In this document: positions 52,629 to 60,225 of the stretch, piece after piece
Layout: each line of letters starts with the position of its first letter
How positions within the stretch are numbered: position 1 is the stretch's first letter
Assembly (NCBI RefSeq): GCF_001553265.1
Contig: NZ_KQ960601.1
Coordinates: 62,001-126,000, forward strand
Direction of reading: 5' to 3'
DNA: 64,000 nt
Origin: Prevotella sp. DNF00663
GTDB taxonomy: Bacteria; Bacteroidota; Bacteroidia; Bacteroidales; Bacteroidaceae
Notes under the pieces: model-generated
Database searches by the model: none
Seen by the model: only the letters and a program-made list of their open reading frames with translations
Told to the model about the DNA's origin: nothing
Made by a program: the position numbers and the translations under genes

Positions 52629-53705
52629 TTACACCGTTATCTCTCCGCTACCAAAACAACGATGATGGTTTTCATCGTAAACCACACAGAATTGTCCCGG
52701 TGCCACACCATGAATAGGCTTCTCTGCACGCACCAAATACATTCCGTTATCCATCTTTTCCATCACAGCTGGATGGTATTCGGGAGTATGACGAATCTTA
52801 AATGTGACCATTTTCATTTCCACGGGCTTCGTCAAGAAATGGAAATCATGCACCTTAAACTCTTGCTTATAGGCAGTCTTAGGATCATACCCCTTACTCA
52901 CATAGAGCACATTCTGCTCTACATCTTTCTTCACAACGAACCAAGGACCACCTCCGAAACCCAATCCGTGGCGCTGACCGATGGTATGAAACCACAGTCC
53001 ACGGTGTGTTCCTATCTTCTTACCGGTCTCTAATTCGAGTACATCGCCTTGCTTTTCGCCTAGGTAACGACGCAAATATTCGTTGTAATCTATCTGTCCA
53101 AGGAAGCAGATACCCTGCGAATCCTTTCTTTTAGCATTGATAAGATGCTCTCGTTCGGCAATCTGTCGAACCTCATCTTTTACATAATGTCCGATTGGGA
53201 AGATGGCTTTCTTCAGTTGCCAATCGTATATCTGAGCCAAAAAGTCGGTTTGATCTTTCACCGGGTCGGGACTTGTAACAAGCCATTTCTCCCCATCTAT
53301 AATTTCAGTCTGTGCATAATGCCCCGTAGCAATGAGGTCGTAGTCGTGTCCACGCTTCTCATCGAAAGCACCAAACTTTATCAGTCGATTACACATCACA
53401 TCGGGATTGGGCGTATAGCCAGCCTTCACCTTGTCCATAGTGTACTTGGTTACTTGGTTCCAATACTCATGATGGCAGTCTATAACTTCCAATTTTAGGC
53501 CGTAACGAGCTGCTACTGCCGTTGCCATTTCCAAATCTTCTTCCGATGAGCAATCCCATTCTTCCTGCTCTTCCGGTCCAATTTTGATATAGAAACAGTC
53601 GGGCTTCAGTCCCTTAGTGGCCAATTCATAGACCACTACACTGCTGTCTACGCCGCCCGAAAGCAGCACAGCTATCCGCTTATCCTTGAGTTCTGATAAA
53701 TCCAT
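52629..53705 (-). CDS. mnmA: tRNA-specific 2-thiouridylase
   Basis: A 358-residue PP-loop enzyme that thiolates U34 of Lys, Glu and Gln tRNAs. ATP-binding VLLSGGVDSSVVVYELA, PDVMCNRLIKFGAF with the first catalytic Cys, KDSQGICFLGQIDY with the second, and HRGLWFHTIGQRHGLGFGGGPWFV are family-typical. A consensus promoter ends 5 bases before the ATG, so the message may start at or next to the start codon. It converges with the MFS gene without an obvious hairpin. Confidence 0.95.
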   Translation of the reverse strand: MDLSELKDKRIAVLLSGGVDSSVVVYELATKGLKPDCFYIKIGPEEQEEWDCSSEEDLEMATAVAARYGLKLEVIDCHHEYWNQVTKYTMDKVKAGYTPNPDVMCNRLIKFGAFDEKRGHDYDLIATGHYAQTEIIDGEKWLVTSPDPVKDQTDFLAQIYDWQLKKAIFPIGHYVKDEVRQIAEREHLINAKRKDSQGICFLGQIDYNEYLRRYLGEKQGDVLELETGKKIGTHRGLWFHTIGQRHGLGFGGGPWFVVKKDVEQNVLYVSKGYDPKTAYKQEFKVHDFHFLTKPVEMKMVTFKIRHTPEYHPAVMEKMDNGMYLVRAEKPIHGVAPGQFCVVYDENHHRCFGSGEITV

Positions 53706-53709
53706 GGTG

Positions 53710-53740
53710 CAAAGATACTAATTTCTCGAGGCTTCTGCAA
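53710..53740 (-). promoter_or_regulatory. mnmA promoter giving a probable leaderless message
   Basis: TTG (53740-53738), a 20-base spacer and TATCTTTG (53717-53710). Start of transcription about 7 bases later falls at about 53703, within the ATG (53705-53703). Confidence 0.55.
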
Positions 53741-53795
53741 TCTATCTATAAGATTCTATAGAAGGCTATTACAAGAATACTTTCTTCTCCATCTC

Positions 53796-55139
53796 TTATT
53801 CATAGAGCACCTTTAAATTCACTCCGCCGGTAGATTGATTACCTAAAACAGACTTTCCAATTCTATTTTCAATCCAAGTTTTCAACTTTTCTCTACTCAT
53901 ATCCGGCATTCTTTTCGTGGTTCCAACAACGGCTATAATCAGCCTTTGAGGCTTGATGGTATCAGCACTCACCTCTAACGAAGAAGACATACTTAAACTA
54001 TGAACCTCCGGAAACAATATATGCATTTCGCTACACATCTGTTTACTCAGCCTTTCATACCGCGTATATTGCTCTAGTTTTCCCGTCAATTCCTCGTTTT
54101 CTTGCGTTTGCTTCTCTAACAACTGTACTTTCTCAGACTCAGTATCCGTAGCTTGTAAACCTGCGACAGCCCGTAAACTATCTGATACAGAGCCTTGAAT
54201 TAACTTCAATTTATATCCAGTCAATGCCGGATAGGCTATCATCGACTGCTTAGCCAATGCTATCACGGAGTCACTCAATGTCTTACCGACTACCACAACA
54301 CGCAAAGTACTGTCAGCTCCTACATTACTTGTCACCACCTGCGAACCCTCCCAACGTAACCGGTCGTGTACAAAAGAGTTTACTTGTGTCTTGAAATAGC
54401 TCTCTCTAACGATGTTCCATGTCATGAAAGCAGCCGGTATCATCGTTACAACAATGATTCCAACTATCCAGCGTTGTACGATGGTGGCACGGCGGTCATT
54501 ATCAAATGTACGGGGTGTAAACTTCATGAAACGCACTCCAATCCATGTTGCCGACGCTATAAAAACGGTATTGATAAAATACAAGAAGAAAGCTCCGGCA
54601 AAGTAGGCTAGATTCCCCGAAGCAATACCAAAGCCTGCAGTACAAAGCGGTGGCATTAAAGCTGTGGCAATAGCAACACCCGGTATCACATTTCCCTTAT
54701 CTTTAATACTCAACGCTATCACCCCGGCCACACCACCAACAAAAGCTATCAACACGTCGTACAACGTAGGTGAAGTACGTGCCAACAACTCCGATTGCAC
54801 TTCATGATAAGGTGATAACATAAAAAAGATGGTGGCAGTAGCGATACTAATAATTGTAGCTACCAGATAATTCTTAAACGCCCGGCGCAGTAACAAGAGA
54901 TCGCGAATCCCTACAGCCAACCCCATGGCAATAATAGGTCCCATCAATGGAGATATAAGCATGGCTCCGATAATAACGGCCGTAGAATTTACGTTGAGTC
55001 CTAACGATGCTATGAAAATAGCACAGATAAGAATCCAAAGCGAAGCCCCTTTAAAAGAGGCACCTCCGGATATACGTTCTATGGTCTCTTCACGACTGCT
55101 TAAGTCGTCTTTCAAATTAAAATAGTCTTGAATATTCAT
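53796..55139 (-). CDS. DUF389 membrane protein
   Basis: A 447-residue membrane protein. The N-terminal half has the DUF389 core with five to six membrane helices: SLGLNVNSTAVIIGAMLISP, LMGPIIAMGLAVGIRDLLLL, GGVAGVIALSIKDKGNVIPG, VAIATALMPPLCTAGFG and FLYFINTVFIASATW. The C-terminal part (about 245-447) is soluble and includes a coiled-coil (KVQLLEKQTQENEELTGKLEQY). Function unknown, though membrane channel or ion stress roles have been proposed for the family. It is preceded by an R3 repeat carrying promoter boxes. Confidence 0.85.
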   Translation of the reverse strand: MNIQDYFNLKDDLSSREETIERISGGASFKGASLWILICAIFIASLGLNVNSTAVIIGAMLISPLMGPIIAMGLAVGIRDLLLLRRAFKNYLVATIISIATATIFFMLSPYHEVQSELLARTSPTLYDVLIAFVGGVAGVIALSIKDKGNVIPGVAIATALMPPLCTAGFGIASGNLAYFAGAFFLYFINTVFIASATWIGVRFMKFTPRTFDNDRRATIVQRWIVGIIVVTMIPAAFMTWNIVRESYFKTQVNSFVHDRLRWEGSQVVTSNVGADSTLRVVVVGKTLSDSVIALAKQSMIAYPALTGYKLKLIQGSVSDSLRAVAGLQATDTESEKVQLLEKQTQENEELTGKLEQYTRYERLSKQMCSEMHILFPEVHSLSMSSSLEVSADTIKPQRLIIAVVGTTKRMPDMSREKLKTWIENRIGKSVLGNQSTGGVNLKVLYE

Positions 55140-55158
55140 TTTGTATTACGTTATTTTA

Positions 55159-55232
55159 CAAAGATAACGCACACGAGCGCAATGAAAGTTTACTTTCAAT
55201 TTGCCGAGTGCGGCTTAGCTTCTACAAAGATA
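55159..55232. repeat. R3 promoter-bearing repeat upstream of the DUF389 gene
   Basis: Differs from 31714-31787 at five of 74 positions. Both CAAAGATA ends and the GCGCAATGAAAGTT core are conserved. The inner end is 20 bases from the ATG. The 400 bases to 55637 contain no gene: short hairpins such as TGCAAG/CTTGCA (about 55407-55430) and AGGT/ACCT (about 55518-55531) only; an apparent 61-codon frame (55273-55458) has no credible coding character. Confidence 0.8.
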
Positions 55233-55637
55233 ACGTTTTTTCATCTCATACACATCTATTCATTATCTTATTATGATTTTAGACTACATTCTTAATAAAA
55301 TAAGCAGTAACAACCGTCCACTCTCGGCCTATATTTATTATTTTGTATTCAAAACCAATTATATACACCATGAATACAAACAACTGTATCATCACAAACG
55401 GATTAGCACATGCAAGAAAATCTACTTGCATGGCGATTCTATTTATTCCAAGCCGTGATATGATAAAGACTGTTTATCTCTGTTAATATCCTTAAACTGC
55501 AGTTTATATATAATAAGGTGCAATACCTCGTATCAGTGTTTTTGTGTTAAAAAACATATTTCTCGTGTAACATCTATCGCTTTTTCATCGTCTTGTAGAC
55601 AGTATTTACAAAACAATAGGATTAATTTTTAAGGATT

Positions 55638-56189
55638 ATGAAAAAGAAAATTATGATGGCTTTTGCAGCTGCATTGATAGCTGTTTCAGCAAACGCACAA
55701 GTGTATTTAGGTGGTAACTTTGGTATCGCATCTTCTAAATTGGCAGGTGGCGAAAGCGTTACTACGTATGCGGTGTTGCCCGAACTGGGTTACAATGTCA
55801 ACCGCGACTGGGCTGTAGGTACCACTGTCGGCTTCGGAAAGGGCGACCCTGTCTCTATCGAAGACAACAGCAGAAACTACATCACCGTATCTCCGTATGC
55901 ACGTTATACATTCTTCCACAGCAAGATGGTCAACGTATTTGTTGATGGTGGCTTTGGTTATACACACTACAACAACGCCGGTACTGCTGCTCCTTCTATC
56001 AATGAGTGGAACGTAGGTGTAAAACCGGGTGTGGCATTAAACCTGAATCCGAAGTTCAGCTTTGTGGCTCACGCAGGTTTCTTGGGCTGGAAATCACAGA
56101 AATACGACGGTGCCGACAAGAGCAGCAATGCTTGGGGAGCCAATCTCGACGGCAACAACGTAACACTAGGTTTCTACTATAACTTCTAA
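55638..56189 (+). CDS. Outer-membrane beta-barrel protein
   Basis: A 183-residue exported protein with signal peptide MKKKIMMAFAAALIAVSANA and a mature part of eight alternating amphipathic strands (VYLGGNFGIASSK, YAVLPELGYNVN, WAVGTTVGFGKG, NYITVSPYARYTF, VNVFVDGGFGYTHY, GVKPGVALNLNP, FSFVAHAGFLGW, VTLGFYYNF). It ends with the C-terminal Phe typical of outer-membrane barrels. It resembles the small OmpX/PF13505 group. It is expressed alone, ending in a perfect terminator; the promoter was not identified. Confidence 0.88.
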   Translation: MKKKIMMAFAAALIAVSANAQVYLGGNFGIASSKLAGGESVTTYAVLPELGYNVNRDWAVGTTVGFGKGDPVSIEDNSRNYITVSPYARYTFFHSKMVNVFVDGGFGYTHYNNAGTAAPSINEWNVGVKPGVALNLNPKFSFVAHAGFLGWKSQKYDGADKSSNAWGANLDGNNVTLGFYYNF

Positions 56190-56267
56190 TATTCAATCAG
56201 AAAAGCTTATAAAGGTCAAAGAGAGGGCATACCAAATCCCTCTATAAACAAAATATGAGCAAAATAT

Positions 56268-56305
56268 AAGAATCGAGATGAAGTCTTAGCTTCATCTCGA
56301 TTCTT
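56268..56305 (+). terminator. Strong terminator after the beta-barrel gene
   Basis: AAGAATCGAGATGAAG (56268-56283) and CTTCATCTCGATTCTT (56290-56305) form a perfect 16-bp stem with loop TCTTAG, followed by TATTTATA. Confidence 0.88.
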
Positions 56306-56447
56306 TATTTATAGGAGTAATACCTTCTGATACTAAAACAATAAAATTACCAAATTCTTCAACTGATATATAACTACATTATTGACTATAAAAAACGTTT
56401 AACTCATCATAAAGGCAAAAAAGATACACATTACCCGTAAAAATATA

Positions 56448-56711
56448 CTAAAGAAACGGGGATGATGGCGGTATCAATATATTAGGAGGAAGAACTCTTG
56501 AATCATCAGATGACTTATGATTAGCTTTAGATTTCATTAGCCATTCAAAAAGAATAGGACCAAAAACAGGCGTTAGAGGAACATTAAGGATATAATAAAT
56601 TTGATATTATTCGCCTGCCTTATTGGCAACGTTTAATCTTATGACGAGACAAAATAAGCTTCGTTTAATCGCAAACGTGACTTTTAAAACAAATTCAGAT
56701 GCTTTAACCAT
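56448..56711 (-). pseudogene. Possible decayed gene, C-terminal remnant with in-frame stop
   Basis: On the minus strand an ATG at 56711 opens 34 codons (MVKASEFVLKVTFAIKRSLF to VANKAGE), a TAA at 56607-56609 interrupts, and the same frame then runs 52 codons to a TAG at 56448. The second part is hydrophobic (YQIYYILNVPLTPVFGPILF) followed by a polar tail, like the end of a membrane protein. One stop in 88 codons of an AT-rich stretch suggests a dead gene or chance. The ATG touches repeat R1-F. The other bases of 56306-56944 hold nothing recognised. Confidence 0.3.
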
Positions 56712-56798
56712 TTTACTGCAATAGCTCGGCAATATCGCTGTTTGGCCTTGGCAGCAATGCTGACTCGACTTAATAGCAATCTTGCCACAGCTCTGCAG
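56711..56798. repeat. R1 interspersed repeat, copy F
   Basis: Opens TTTTACTGCAATAGC and closes CTCTGCAG. Contains GCTGTTTGGCCTTGGCAGCA and ATGCTGACTC, then TAGCAATCTTGCC. It lies between the beta-barrel gene and the Dlt-like locus, and its left end meets the remnant gene. Confidence 0.65.
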
Positions 56799-56944
56799 AA
56801 AATCGATTGTGTACGAAAATAAATGTTATAAATACGTTAAAGAATCATAAAAATCAAGATTTTGAAGGGGGATTTTCGGACTTTCCGCGTTTTAAAAACA
56901 TATATATAACTCATAAAGATACGGCTTAATTCGTTAAAAAACTT

Positions 56945-58417
56945 ATGAAACAAGTAATCGCCCAACTCTCTCAGGTATTAGAAACTTATCAAGAACGTCC
57001 GGCATTCTGTATAGAACACATTTACTATTCGTATCAACAACTAGCAGAAACTATTGCTGCCATTCGCTGGGAATTACAAAGTAGGCCAGAAAAAAACGTC
57101 GGTTTAGTGGCCAACGACGACTTACAGACTTACGCATCTATCCTCGCTTTGTGGATGGAAGGCAAGTGTTATATTCCTTTGCATCCCGGGCAACCGCTCG
57201 AACGATGCCTTGATATCATTGAACAAATGGACATGACGCTCGTCTTGGATTCAAGTTCTGAGACGCGTTATCAACATGTTGATGTCATCATGACGGCTCA
57301 GTTAGATGGTGCGAATGCTACGTTAGAGCAGCCGGTAGCATGCGATGACAGCGAATTGGCCTATATCTTATTCACTTCGGGAAGCACTGGTCGCCCCAAA
57401 GGTGTACCTCTTACGCGTGGCAATCTACAGGCGTTTGTCGATGCTTTCTTCGCCATGGGCATCACATTGACACCCGAAGACAAGGGCATGCAGATGTTCG
57501 ACCTCACTTTCGACCTCTCCGTCATGTCGTATCTGCTGCCGCTTCTAGCCGGTGGATGTGTGTACACAGTGTCTTATAAGCACGTGAAATACATGGCAGC
57601 ATTTGAACTTCTCGACACCTACCCTATTACTTTCTTCATGATGGTGCCCTCGGTGATACACTATCTACGGCCATACGTTGACGAGCTTAACTTGCCTCAG
57701 TTGCGTTATGCCATGTTTGCCGGTGAGGCTTTGATGGACGATGATCTCGCAGCATGGGCTGCCTGTGTGCCTAACGCACGCATCATGAACACCTACGGAC
57801 CTACCGAAGACACCATCCTTTGCACTTATTACGACTACCATCCCGGCCAGCCCAATAAGACGGTAAACGGTATTGTCAGCATCGGGCGCGGTATGCAAGG
57901 GGTTGATACATTCATAGCCGACGACGCAGGCCGGCCAGTTGCAACAGGCGAAAAAGGTGAACTGTGCTTGGCCGGTGCCCAACTGACACCGGGCTATTGG
58001 CGTAATGAGGAAAAGAACCGTGAAGCCTTCTTCATGAAAGACGGCAAAAGATATTATCGTACAGGCGATATTTGCGTAGCCGATGAGGATGGCGACATCA
58101 TGTACTATGGTCGTAAAGACTCTCAAATCAAGATACAAGGATTTCGTATCGAACTCAGCGAGATAGAATGTGTAGCTCGTGACTACTTCGATAACAGCAC
58201 GGCCGTGGTGGCATTGCCTATGGGTGACGAGCGTGGGGTAAACAGAATAGAACTCGTAGTAGAGTCGGCCGACACGTCGACAGAGCAAGGTCTCATGGAA
58301 AGGGTGAAGAAGAAGTTGCCCGTCTACATGGTTCCGGCCAAGATACATTATCGCCATAAGTTCCCACTCAATGTGAATAACAAGATTGATAGGAAGAAGT
58401 TAAAAGAAGAAATATAA
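56945..58417 (+). CDS. DltA-like amino-acid adenylating enzyme
   Basis: A 490-residue ANL-superfamily protein that should activate a small carboxylic or amino acid with ATP and load it on the carrier protein encoded next. Core motifs: TSGSTGRPKG (A3, 144-153), NTYGPTE (A5, 282-288), YRTGD (A7, 371-375), GRKDSQIKIQGFRIE (A8) and catalytic Lys480 in NNKIDRK (A10). Length and wording match D-alanine ligase DltA. The DltA pocket has Cys in MFCGE; here it is MFAGE (Ala259), so substrate or stereoselectivity may differ. It heads a locus with carrier, MBOAT and SGNH genes. Confidence 0.82.
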   Translation: MKQVIAQLSQVLETYQERPAFCIEHIYYSYQQLAETIAAIRWELQSRPEKNVGLVANDDLQTYASILALWMEGKCYIPLHPGQPLERCLDIIEQMDMTLVLDSSSETRYQHVDVIMTAQLDGANATLEQPVACDDSELAYILFTSGSTGRPKGVPLTRGNLQAFVDAFFAMGITLTPEDKGMQMFDLTFDLSVMSYLLPLLAGGCVYTVSYKHVKYMAAFELLDTYPITFFMMVPSVIHYLRPYVDELNLPQLRYAMFAGEALMDDDLAAWAACVPNARIMNTYGPTEDTILCTYYDYHPGQPNKTVNGIVSIGRGMQGVDTFIADDAGRPVATGEKGELCLAGAQLTPGYWRNEEKNREAFFMKDGKRYYRTGDICVADEDGDIMYYGRKDSQIKIQGFRIELSEIECVARDYFDNSTAVVALPMGDERGVNRIELVVESADTSTEQGLMERVKKKLPVYMVPAKIHYRHKFPLNVNNKIDRKKLKEEI

Positions 58418-58432
58418 GAGAATCGACAACTC

Positions 58433-58545
58433 GGAAGTTATCGGGAGTTAAACATCTCTTCGAGACGTTGGAATAATTAACGGAGTTAACAGACACATGT
58501 CCGTTTACTTCAAGCAGCTAAGCAGCTTTAACTCCCGACAACTCC
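58433..58545. repeat. R2 element without gene, between adenylase and carrier genes
   Basis: A 113-base element with near-perfect terminal inverted repeats: GGAAGTTATCGGGAGTTAAA (58433-58452) and TTTAACTCCCGACAACTCC (58527-58545). Inside is CGGAGTTAACAGAC (58481-58494), identical to 9966-9979 in the four-helix-bundle cassette. It fills most of the 179-base gap of the operon and looks like a MITE-type insertion. Confidence 0.75.
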
Positions 58546-58596
58546 TATACATATCTTAAGGAAATCAAGCAACATTATATAAAAAGAGACATCAAA

Positions 58597-58836
58597 ATGG
58601 AAAGAAACGAGGTATTAGAACAATTACAAGGTATTTTCAGAAGCGTACTGAACGAACCGGAGTTACAACTCAATTTCGACATGTCGACCAATGATATTGA
58701 CAACTGGGACTCTATTACCAACATGACTATCATCAGCGAAATAGAATCGCGTTACGGCATACATTTTAAGATGCGCGACATCATCAAGTCGAAGAACGTA
58801 GGTGATATGTGCGACGTCATCATCCGCAACAGCTAA
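58597..58836 (+). CDS. Acyl/aminoacyl carrier protein (DltC-like)
   Basis: A 79-residue acidic four-helix carrier. The phosphopantetheine serine is Ser39 in NWDSITNMTIISEIE, followed by the family helix YGIHFKMRDIIKSKNVGDMC. It should carry the residue activated by the neighbouring adenylase to the membrane transferase. Nine bases separate it from the MBOAT gene. General fatty-acid ACP is excluded by context and by the DS-I motif. Start ATG is preceded by AAAAGAGACATC, a weak ribosome site. Confidence 0.85.
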   Translation: MERNEVLEQLQGIFRSVLNEPELQLNFDMSTNDIDNWDSITNMTIISEIESRYGIHFKMRDIIKSKNVGDMCDVIIRNS

Positions 58837-58845
58837 GATAGGTCT

Positions 58846-60219
58846 ATGGAATTTCTTTCGATACCGTTTTTCTGCTGTATGTTTCTGGCCTTCATCTTGT
58901 TTTATGCGAAGGCCGAACGACAGTGGCAGAGGGGCATATTGCTCCTTTCGAGCTGTGTTTTCATAGGTTATTACCACATCGTTTACTTGATTTTTGCCGT
59001 TGCTATGAGCCTCGTCACCTTCGTATGGGGACGTTGGTTACATCGCAAAGCAGAGACCAAGCAAGCCCCATACATCTTTATGGGCGGACTGGCAATACTT
59101 GCCGGTACGTGGCTCGTGAGTCGTTATTGGCTACCGGTGTTTCCTTTGGGCATCTCGTTCTATACTTTTCAAGCCATTTCTTACCTCATAGAAATCTATT
59201 GGGGAGAAGATGATGAAGAAGATTTATTGGACTTTACGCTGTACATGCTGCTCTTCATGAAATTCTTGTCGGGTCCTATCGAGCGGGCACAAGAATTCAT
59301 GCCACAATTCAAGAAGGCTCATACGTTCTGCTACGACAAAGTGGTAGCAGGGACAAAGTTGCTTGCATGGGGTGCTTTCATGAAACTAGTGGTGGCCGAT
59401 CGTGTCGCAACACCACTCAGTACGGTCTTCGATAGCGTGCGCGAAGCATCAGGTATGCAGATTCTACAGGCCACACTCATCTACCCTATCCAACTCTATG
59501 CCGACTTTGCAGGATATACCAACATGGCCATCGGACTCGCTCTAATGTTGGGATTCACCCTGTCTCCCAACTTCAACCGACCATTTGCATCTACCTCTAC
59601 GGGCGAGTTATGGCGCCGTTGGCACATGTCTCTCTCTTTTTGGGTGCGCGATTATATCTACATGCCCCTCTCTGCCAGCTGCCGACAATGGGGAAAAACG
59701 GGCATTTACTTTGCTCTCTTGGTTACCTTTATCACTATCGGCGTATGGCATGGAGCCGGTTGGACGTTTGCACTCTACGGACTTTTCCAAGGCGTTATCA
59801 TCATCTATGAGACCGCAGCCCACAATATGCGTGAGCGCGTTAGACAGTGGTTGCCCTCTTGGTTGTGGACAACCATCATGATAGCGCGTACCTATATTCT
59901 GTTCGCTCTATCACTCTTGCTATTCCGTATCGCCACGCTGAGCGATACGCTGTATGCTTATCGCCACATGTTCGACGGTATTAACTACTCCATAAAAGAA
60001 CTTCAACTAGGCATGGCCGACCGCTATTGGATTTATTTTGGAATCGCTACGGTAGTCATGTTGGTTGTAGAATATATCCATCACGAGCGTTGTAACCTCA
60101 TCGATTGGACCGCTCGTCAACGCCCTTTGGTACGTTGGGCATGCTATTATGTACTGCTGTTGCTCATATTCATATATGGGGCATTCGGTGTAGACAACTT
60201 TATCTATATTCAATTTTGA
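58846..60219 (+). CDS. MBOAT-family membrane O-acyltransferase (DltB/AlgI-like)
   Basis: A 457-residue polytopic membrane enzyme with about ten hydrophobic segments. Family blocks: FPLGISFYTFQAISYLIEIY, KFLSGPIERAQEFMPQF, YPIQLYADFAGYTNMAIG, WRRWHMSLSFWVRDYIYMPL with His260, and the catalytic His302 in VWHGAGWTFALYG. It should pass the residue from the carrier protein through the membrane, as DltB does with D-alanine or AlgI with acetate. It is closest in wording to AlgI/PatA. It is followed after 6 bases by an SGNH-like gene, completing a Dlt-like set. Confidence 0.9.
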   Translation: MEFLSIPFFCCMFLAFILFYAKAERQWQRGILLLSSCVFIGYYHIVYLIFAVAMSLVTFVWGRWLHRKAETKQAPYIFMGGLAILAGTWLVSRYWLPVFPLGISFYTFQAISYLIEIYWGEDDEEDLLDFTLYMLLFMKFLSGPIERAQEFMPQFKKAHTFCYDKVVAGTKLLAWGAFMKLVVADRVATPLSTVFDSVREASGMQILQATLIYPIQLYADFAGYTNMAIGLALMLGFTLSPNFNRPFASTSTGELWRRWHMSLSFWVRDYIYMPLSASCRQWGKTGIYFALLVTFITIGVWHGAGWTFALYGLFQGVIIIYETAAHNMRERVRQWLPSWLWTTIMIARTYILFALSLLLFRIATLSDTLYAYRHMFDGINYSIKELQLGMADRYWIYFGIATVVMLVVEYIHHERCNLIDWTARQRPLVRWACYYVLLLLIFIYGAFGVDNFIYIQF

Positions 60220-60225
60220 TTCATC

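Noticed and set aside
55273-55458. 61-codon frame upstream of the beta-barrel gene
   Set aside because: No ribosome site, no domain and a composition like the AT-rich intergenic DNA around it.
3205-56798. R1 repeats as a CRISPR array
   Set aside because: Copies are tens of kilobases apart and vary in sequence; there are no regular spacers or cas genes.
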